A stretch of 64,000 nucleotides of DNA, taken from assembly GCA_023091665.1 (NCBI GenBank), contig JALJCQ010000007.1, positions 1,240,001 to 1,304,000 of the forward strand, written 5' to 3'. A program made the position numbers and the translations under genes. Every line of letters starts with the position of its first letter. Position 1 is the first letter of the stretch. Under the pieces are notes generated by a model, which saw nothing but the letters and a program-made list of their open reading frames with translations, was not told the origin of the DNA and made no database searches. This DNA is from Pythium myriotylum. Its lineage: Eukaryota; Oomycota; Peronosporomycetes; Pythiales; Pythiaceae. Below are positions 59,457 through 64,000 of this stretch, one piece after another.

Positions 59457-61166
59457 ATGGCGACGCAATCGAATGGCCAGGCGGATGGAGATGACCCACC
59501 CTCGCCTGTCAGCTCCGCGACGTCCCCTGGTGGACAGTCTGCATGCGAAGAGGCGAGGGGCTTGCGCAATGACCAGCGCTTCGACCTGGACAACGACGAC
59601 GCTGTTTGCGCAGTCGATCTCACCGCTCCGAAAGATGACGGAGGGCAACTTTCGATCAGCGAGACCAAGCCACCGGCCCTCGACGGTGGGGACGCAGAAG
59701 AACCCAAAGACGAGTTGCGAGGACTCGTAGACGAAGTGGCCGCGATTCGCGGCGTTCTGGAGAGCCCTTTGGACGTCGAAAGACTCGAGGAAATCCGATC
59801 TTGGGAGCATCGGACGACACATACAAGTCACGAAAACGACGAAGTGCAGCTGCCAAAATCTCGGTTGATCCCGATCGCCCCTCCCTCAAATGAGATACGG
59901 CACGAGTGTGGTGATGACTCAGTACTCCTACGGGTTGTGGCTGCAGCCGATGGGACTTTTCGCGGGCAAGTGAAGCGTTGCAGTTCGTTTGCATCGCCTT
60001 CAGAGGTTCATGAGGCAGAGTCAACCGTGATGGACGAGTTTATACCACACGGGTGGGGTGTCATGATATCCCGTGATGGAACTCGTCGTGTTGGCCAGTG
60101 GAGTGATGGAGAGCAAGTCGGTGTTGGCATGCTTCAGAGTGCTGTCCTACACTACAACGGCGAATGGCGTGCCGCCGAGGGTCCTTGCGGGTACGGTATC
60201 GGAGTCTTTGCATTTGGCGCTACATTCGTTGGTTGCTGGCACAACGGGCGGCCGTGCGGACTAGGGCGCCTCCAATGGACCGAGTCGTTAGAGTGCACGA
60301 GTGGATGGTTTTACGGATTGCACTGTCTCCAGTCGATTGAAGGTTGTAGTGAAGCGCTCAGCACTTCCACGGCGCTGTCTTCGAGGTTATTCGATGATCA
60401 ACCATATCGCGGTCTCTTTCTCGTGGGTAAGATATTGGAGGACGTGCGACTTCGATCCCTACAAGCTGCTCTTGGAAGAATGCGATCTGTTGCTTGCGCC
60501 CAGGTCGTCGAGATTGCGAAAAGACGAAGTTGGGAAGTCATTGAAGCCTCCGTCAACGCATACACCTGCGAGTGGAAGGCTATTACTTGGGATGTAGCAA
60601 ACCATGTCCATATCTGGCGTTCGGATTTTGATGGCTTGCTCGACGAACTCCAAATAGCCCAGGCGAGACATAATCGGATCCATAGGATACGTGAATATCA
60701 CGCAAATCAACTGGCCACGGCGGTTCTGCAGCGAGATTTGGCTCAGCGGTGTGTCATGGCACAAGAAGAGACCGTTCATCTTCTCAAACTTGAGCTCTCG
60801 GAAGTATTGTTACTCCTAAATGAAGCTGTTACTGCGCAGGATTTCTGTCGACACCTTTCAAATCGCCTGCAACACATAAAACGAGAGATTGAAATTGCAT
60901 CGGTGAAGATTAATGCTCTTCGTAATCAGAGACGGCAGCGGGTTGACTGTGACAATGATCGGGAGCTGCACCAAGATAAAGAAGACATGTCCAGGACCCC
61001 ATCTAATCGGGAGTTTGCGAAAGCATTCCGCCGTGGTGGTTATGGGTCTGAGCAACTCAGCAGTGGGAGCTCGAAGCTGCAATTTGTTTGTGATGTCCCA
61101 GATTGTTCTTGCGGGATCCCTCGCGATGTCTTCACCCGAGTCGCGGCCGTCCTCAATGGAGAGTAA
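59457..61166 (+). CDS. MORN-repeat protein
   Basis: 569 aa from the ATG at 59457 (MATQSNGQADG); the frame is open further upstream but without a Met-led domain. The acidic N-terminal third appears disordered. Residues about 195-300 hold three to four MORN-type repeats: HGWGVMISRDGTRRVGQW, GVGMLQSAVLHYNGEW, YGIGVFAFGATFVGCW and CGLGRLQWTESLECTSGW. About 320-530 is alpha-helical and probably coiled coil. The last ~25 residues contain a Cys-rich CDVPDCSCG. MORN proteins often scaffold membranes, basal bodies or flagella, but the partner is unknown. The gene precedes the MDH1B-N-like gene on the same strand. Confidence 0.75.
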   Translation: MATQSNGQADGDDPPSPVSSATSPGGQSACEEARGLRNDQRFDLDNDDAVCAVDLTAPKDDGGQLSISETKPPALDGGDAEEPKDELRGLVDEVAAIRGVLESPLDVERLEEIRSWEHRTTHTSHENDEVQLPKSRLIPIAPPSNEIRHECGDDSVLLRVVAAADGTFRGQVKRCSSFASPSEVHEAESTVMDEFIPHGWGVMISRDGTRRVGQWSDGEQVGVGMLQSAVLHYNGEWRAAEGPCGYGIGVFAFGATFVGCWHNGRPCGLGRLQWTESLECTSGWFYGLHCLQSIEGCSEALSTSTALSSRLFDDQPYRGLFLVGKILEDVRLRSLQAALGRMRSVACAQVVEIAKRRSWEVIEASVNAYTCEWKAITWDVANHVHIWRSDFDGLLDELQIAQARHNRIHRIREYHANQLATAVLQRDLAQRCVMAQEETVHLLKLELSEVLLLLNEAVTAQDFCRHLSNRLQHIKREIEIASVKINALRNQRRQRVDCDNDRELHQDKEDMSRTPSNREFAKAFRRGGYGSEQLSSGSSKLQFVCDVPDCSCGIPRDVFTRVAAVLNGE

Positions 61167-61301
61167 GAACGCAATTTTCTTATGAACAGGAATAGCCTAA
61201 GGAGAAGATATAGGCAATGCTCAGCACTAAGATAGACAGGACTTTCGACACAACTGTCTGAGCACGTGGCCACAGTCCGACGTTCATCAGCAGACACGAT
61301 A

Positions 61302-61804
61302 ATGGTGCTGTACTACCTAGCCGGTCGCGTTAACAGTGAAGAGTACGCGATTTGCGAGCGATTGTTAGGTACGACGAACAGGCACGATGGAGCAGTCAAG
61401 GTTCCCACCCACCCGCGTATCAAATATTAGACATATTGCAAGTTGCGATGCCAGACATTCAAGTCAACAAAACGCCGTTTCGTCCAGATAAATGGGCGGA
61501 AGCAGCAGCGCAGATTGCAACGACCAACGGGTACGACGACGTCACCAAGGAGATCATGGTCATGATTCCCACTTAATACTTGTGCAGCTTTCGAGTTCCC
61601 ATGTCAGGGCAGACTGCAGTTTGTGATGTGATCGTGTGGTCCGAGACTTGTCGTCTCGTGAGCTCAGATGCGGACGCATTTTCGTCATACGTCCAGCAAT
61701 ATTACGGTGTCCAACTCGATCTGAACGAGAACGAACTGAGTCTGTATGTGAAGGCCAATGTCGACGAAATGAAGAAACAACAACGGCAGGAAAGAAAACA
61801 GTAA
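61302..61804 (+). CDS. stand-alone MDH1B N-terminal-domain-like protein
   Basis: Exons 61302-61368, 61431-61530 and 61588-61804; introns 62 and 57 bp, in phase; 127 aa. The protein starts MVLYYLAGRVNSEEYAICERL, continues LDILQVAMPDIQVNKTPFRPDKW and joins NG to FRVPMSGQTAVC..., reaching SSYVQQYYGV. This matches the N-terminal extension of putative malate dehydrogenase 1B (AGR..C..A..L...LQ..LP...I.K....P..W ... YYGV). The malate dehydrogenase fold that follows it in animals is absent; the frame ends in a Lys/Gln-rich tail (MKKQQRQERKQ). MDH1B is linked to motile cilia. Function here is unknown. Confidence 0.65.
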
Positions 61805-61860
61805 TTCAAAGCCGCTAGACAGACTGAAAACACAACCTAGGGTCCGCTGTTATTCGTAGC

Positions 61861-62520
61861 TTACCAAGAGGGTACGATCGGACGATGGTTCTTTTCATCT
61901 GCGAGGTATGCGGCGATACTCGGCTCCGCTTTCACATTCGACACTATATCCAACAACTTTGGATACTTTGACTCCACCTCCAATGGAAACCTCTCCTTCT
62001 CCGCAAGCAGCACGTTCTCCACTATGTGGAACACCGCCAGATCTGCGAGCGAGATCTGGTCGCCGAGGATGTAGCCTTTCTTCTCGGGGACGCGAGAGTG
62101 CAGACCGTGGAGATAGGCTGGGAGCACGTACTTGTTGAGCTTGGCAGTTTGTTTGGCTTTGCGTTCTGCATCGCGTTCCAGAAAGTTTTTTTCGATGACC
62201 GCGTACAGCATATCGGCCGTGGTCTCGACGACCATGTCAACCTCAAGTGCCGCGAGGTGATCATTCATTGGGTAGAGACCCACTTGCTTCGCCATGAATC
62301 GGGCGATCGCTGTGCTCTGCGCATACTTCTTTCCCTCAATCTCGACCACGGGAAGCTGCTGGAAGGGGTACGTGGGCTTGAGTTCCATAAGCTTTCGGCC
62401 CATGGGCACTGTAACCTCCTCCAGGGGCACTCGCCCGTAGGCGTAGACCAAGCGGATCAACTCGCCACGGCTGCTGAGGTGGAAGTAGTGTAGTCGGTGC
62501 TTGATTGCGGAGGCGGCCAT
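61861..62520 (-). CDS. sigma-type cytosolic glutathione S-transferase (GST A)
   Basis: 219 aa from the ATG at 62520 (MAASAIKHRLHYFHLSSRGE). An upstream ATG at 62604 would add a 28-residue hydrophobic/basic extension that could be a targeting peptide, but the paralogue lacks it. The thioredoxin-like N-domain has the glutathione-activating Tyr (HYF.LSSRGE) and the QQLPVVEIEGKKYAQSTAI motif (cis-Pro plus the glutathione-contacting Gln-Ser). The all-helical C-domain ends with YILGDQISLADLAVFHI. It catalyses glutathione conjugation in the cytosol. It is in tandem with the GST at 63049-63705, with which it shares an identical 286-bp 3' block. Confidence 0.9.
   Translation of the reverse strand: MAASAIKHRLHYFHLSSRGELIRLVYAYGRVPLEEVTVPMGRKLMELKPTYPFQQLPVVEIEGKKYAQSTAIARFMAKQVGLYPMNDHLAALEVDMVVETTADMLYAVIEKNFLERDAERKAKQTAKLNKYVLPAYLHGLHSRVPEKKGYILGDQISLADLAVFHIVENVLLAEKERFPLEVESKYPKLLDIVSNVKAEPSIAAYLADEKNHRPIVPSW
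61895..62180. repeat. 286-bp block identical to 63080-63365
   Basis: By direct reading the 3' part of GST A (61895-62180) equals 63080-63365 base for base. Immediately beyond the inner edge the two genes differ at many positions, including non-synonymous ones. Confidence 0.9.
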
Positions 62521-63048
62521 GGACGCGGACGTAAGTACTGACGGAGATGGTAGTGTACCGGTGGTGGAGAGAATGGGAATGACACACCAAGACGCCCTCC
62601 TCATGATCTGACAAGCGGCCACTATTCAAAGCTTCAAGGCTTTTCTACTCGAATTGAGCGCTCTTGCAGGGAGTTGAAGACACGTCCGCGCCCACTCCGA
62701 CTTGACGTGCGTGTCATCTTCTCGAGCCATAGTTATCGCTAAGAAGACACTATTGGTTGGCCTTGGCGCTGATGAAGGCGCACATCAACATCAAGTTTCG
62801 AGTTGTTGCGATCTCCTCGAGCCATAGTGATCTCTAAGAAGCCACGATTGGTTGGGCTTGACGCATGAGCATCCGCTTGTCGCGATCTCTTCAAAACACA
62901 GTTATCGCTGCGATGCCGTTAATGGTTACACTTGGTACACGTCTACCCCAGTTTCAATTTGGCGTGAGTGCCATCACATCAAGTAGTACGTATCGCTGAG
63001 ACGAAGAGAGTCAACTTCAAGTGTACTACACGGCACTCACTCAGTTCT
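62521..63048. other. spacer between GST genes with imperfect tandem repeats
   Basis: About 530 bp. It contains three imperfect copies of a unit that includes CTCGAGCCATAGTTATCGCT and TTGGTTGG-like strings, starting near 62716, 62808 and 62883 (spacing about 75-92 bp), with the third most diverged. No gene is seen. Confidence 0.55.
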
Positions 63049-63705
63049 CTACGACGGAACAAGAGCACGGCGATTTTTGTCATCTGCGAGGTATGCGGCG
63101 ATACTCGGCTCCGCTTTCACATTCGACACTATATCCAACAACTTTGGATACTTTGACTCCACCTCCAATGGAAACCTCTCCTTCTCCGCAAGCAGCACGT
63201 TCTCCACTATGTGGAACACCGCCAGATCTGCGAGCGAGATCTGGTCGCCGAGGATGTAGCCTTTCTTCTCGGGGACGCGAGAGTGCAGACCGTGGAGATA
63301 GGCTGGGAGCACGTACTTGTTGAGCTTGGCAGTTTGTTTGGCTTTGCGTTCTGCATCGCGTTCCACTATGGTTTTGTCCACAACAGCGTGGAGTATGTCC
63401 GCGGTCGTGTCGACGATCATGTCGACCTCAAGAGCTGCAAGATGATCATCCATTGGATAGAGACCCACTTGCTTCGCCATGAATCGGGCGATCGCCGCAC
63501 TCTGTGTGTACTTCTTTCCCTCAATCTCGACCATGGGAAGCTGCTGGAAGGGGTATGTGGGCTTGAGCTCCATGAATTTTCGGCCTGTGGGTACAGTGAC
63601 CTCCTCCAGGGGCACTCGCCCGTAGGCGTAGACCAAGCGGATGAGCTCTCCGCGAGTGCTAAGATTGAAATAGTGTAGTCGGTGCTTGATTGCGGAGGCG
63701 GCCAT
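63049..63705 (-). CDS. sigma-type cytosolic glutathione S-transferase (GST B)
   Basis: 218 aa from the ATG at 63705 (MAASAIKHRLHYFNLSTRGE). Same architecture and active-site features as GST A: Tyr near residue 12, QQLPMVEIEGKKYTQSAAI, and C-domain YILGDQISLADLAVFHI. The N-terminal two-thirds differ from GST A by scattered substitutions (PTGRKF against PMGRKL; DTTADILHAVVDKTIVERD against ETTADMLYAVIEKNFLERD). The last third is identical apart from the extreme end (RRALVPS against HRPIVPSW). It provides glutathione conjugation alongside the MAPEG/ABCC block at the other end of the window. Confidence 0.9.
   Translation of the reverse strand: MAASAIKHRLHYFNLSTRGELIRLVYAYGRVPLEEVTVPTGRKFMELKPTYPFQQLPMVEIEGKKYTQSAAIARFMAKQVGLYPMDDHLAALEVDMIVDTTADILHAVVDKTIVERDAERKAKQTAKLNKYVLPAYLHGLHSRVPEKKGYILGDQISLADLAVFHIVENVLLAEKERFPLEVESKYPKLLDIVSNVKAEPSIAAYLADDKNRRALVPS
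63080..63365. repeat. 286-bp block identical to 61895-62180
   Basis: Partner of the block in GST A; direct repeat, same orientation, about 1.2 kb apart. Confidence 0.9.
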
Positions 63706-63780
63706 CGCTGGCAGCTTGAGTGAACTGGAGGAGTGTTCTCAATTGACGAGGGTGCCGGACCACAATCCTTCGAGAATGCG

Positions 63781-63844
63781 TGTCTGAGTGATCTTCCCAC
63801 TCACCCGTAAACTTTTAGGTTTACGGTTGAAGATCACCCAGACA
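63781..63844. repeat. foldback inverted repeat with nested inner stem
   Basis: Outer arms 63781-63796 and 63829-63844 match at 15 of 16 positions. A perfect inner stem, 63805-63812 with 63819-63826, surrounds a 6-nt TTTTAG loop. It lies upstream of GST B, near the right window edge. Confidence 0.88.
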
Positions 63845-64000
63845 CTCACTCATGAGTGTTTCCAATCGTGCCCTCTCGTGTTGCTTTTGAACCTTTCGGT
63901 TCGTCATGAGGGGTGTGGCGACATGCAGGGACTTGCCCTCATTGCCCACTCTCACTGAAAGTACTCACTGGAAGTATACGAAATTGGCATAGCGTCACTG

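Noticed and set aside
1..64000. CRISPR array, prophage, bacterial operon or viral replication genes
   Set aside because: No regularly spaced repeats and no such genes; spliceosomal introns and gene content are eukaryotic.

Overview
The window looks like nuclear DNA of an oomycete (water mould). The basis is gene content and architecture, not a database match: GC-rich, densely packed genes that are mostly intronless or carry very short introns (57-78 nt in nearly all models here, GT-AG, with CTAAC/CTAAT-like branch sites). It also has several secreted Kazal inhibitors, 'short' ABCC/MRP pumps, a large NAD-dependent glutamate dehydrogenase, PH-START-DUF1336 proteins, flagellar-type genes expected of zoospore makers, and initiator-like TCAYTY motifs just upstream of some ATGs. 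Genus cannot be fixed from the sequence alone. All exon joins are my own reading of splice sites, checked by reading phase and family alignment from memory; no transcript data were available.

Layout. 0-23 kb is a detoxification and transport block: the 3' end of one ABCC pump, a MULE/SWIM transposase-like gene, two MAPEG (microsomal GST) genes, three further ABCC copies (one with a frameshift, one inverted), an orphan leucine-rich-like gene and a ferric reductase/NADPH-oxidase-like flavocytochrome. MAPEG enzymes conjugate glutathione and ABCC pumps export the conjugates, so the block is a plausible phase II/III detoxification cluster. Two soluble GSTs lie at the far right end. 23-27 kb holds glucosidase I (N-glycan trimming) and a membrane protein. 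27.8-32.4 kb is a tandem array of small secreted, probably GPI-anchored Kazal-type protease inhibitors: four intact, one frameshifted pseudogene, and one derivative that has lost the Kazal domain. 32.5-40.6 kb has a K-channel-tetramerisation-domain protein, two histidine acid phosphatases, the oligosaccharyltransferase OST3/6 subunit and a PH-START-DUF1336 (EDR2-like) protein.

40.7-48.1 kb is the most unusual part. One gene encodes a CXC (tesmin/LIN54-type) DNA-binding protein that also carries a C-terminal F-box-like motif, and its upstream region has E2F-, CCAAT- and CHR-like sites. The next gene reads, through five introns in perfect phase, as an RNA polymerase II CTD-interaction domain (CID) fused to a two-fold cyclin (T/K/L type) and an Arg-Asp/Arg-Ser tail. 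48.4-58.5 kb holds a sperm-tail PG-rich repeat protein (7 exons), a SETD3-like methyltransferase, a PARP2/3-like enzyme (7 exons) and NAD-GDH (4 exons). 59.4-63.7 kb holds a MORN-repeat protein, a stand-alone MDH1B N-terminal-like protein and tandem sigma-type GSTs that share an identical 286-bp block.

Recurrent themes are gene conversion among duplicates (ABCC nucleotide-binding domains, GST 3' halves), decay inside tandem arrays, and several foldback inverted repeats in intergenic DNA.
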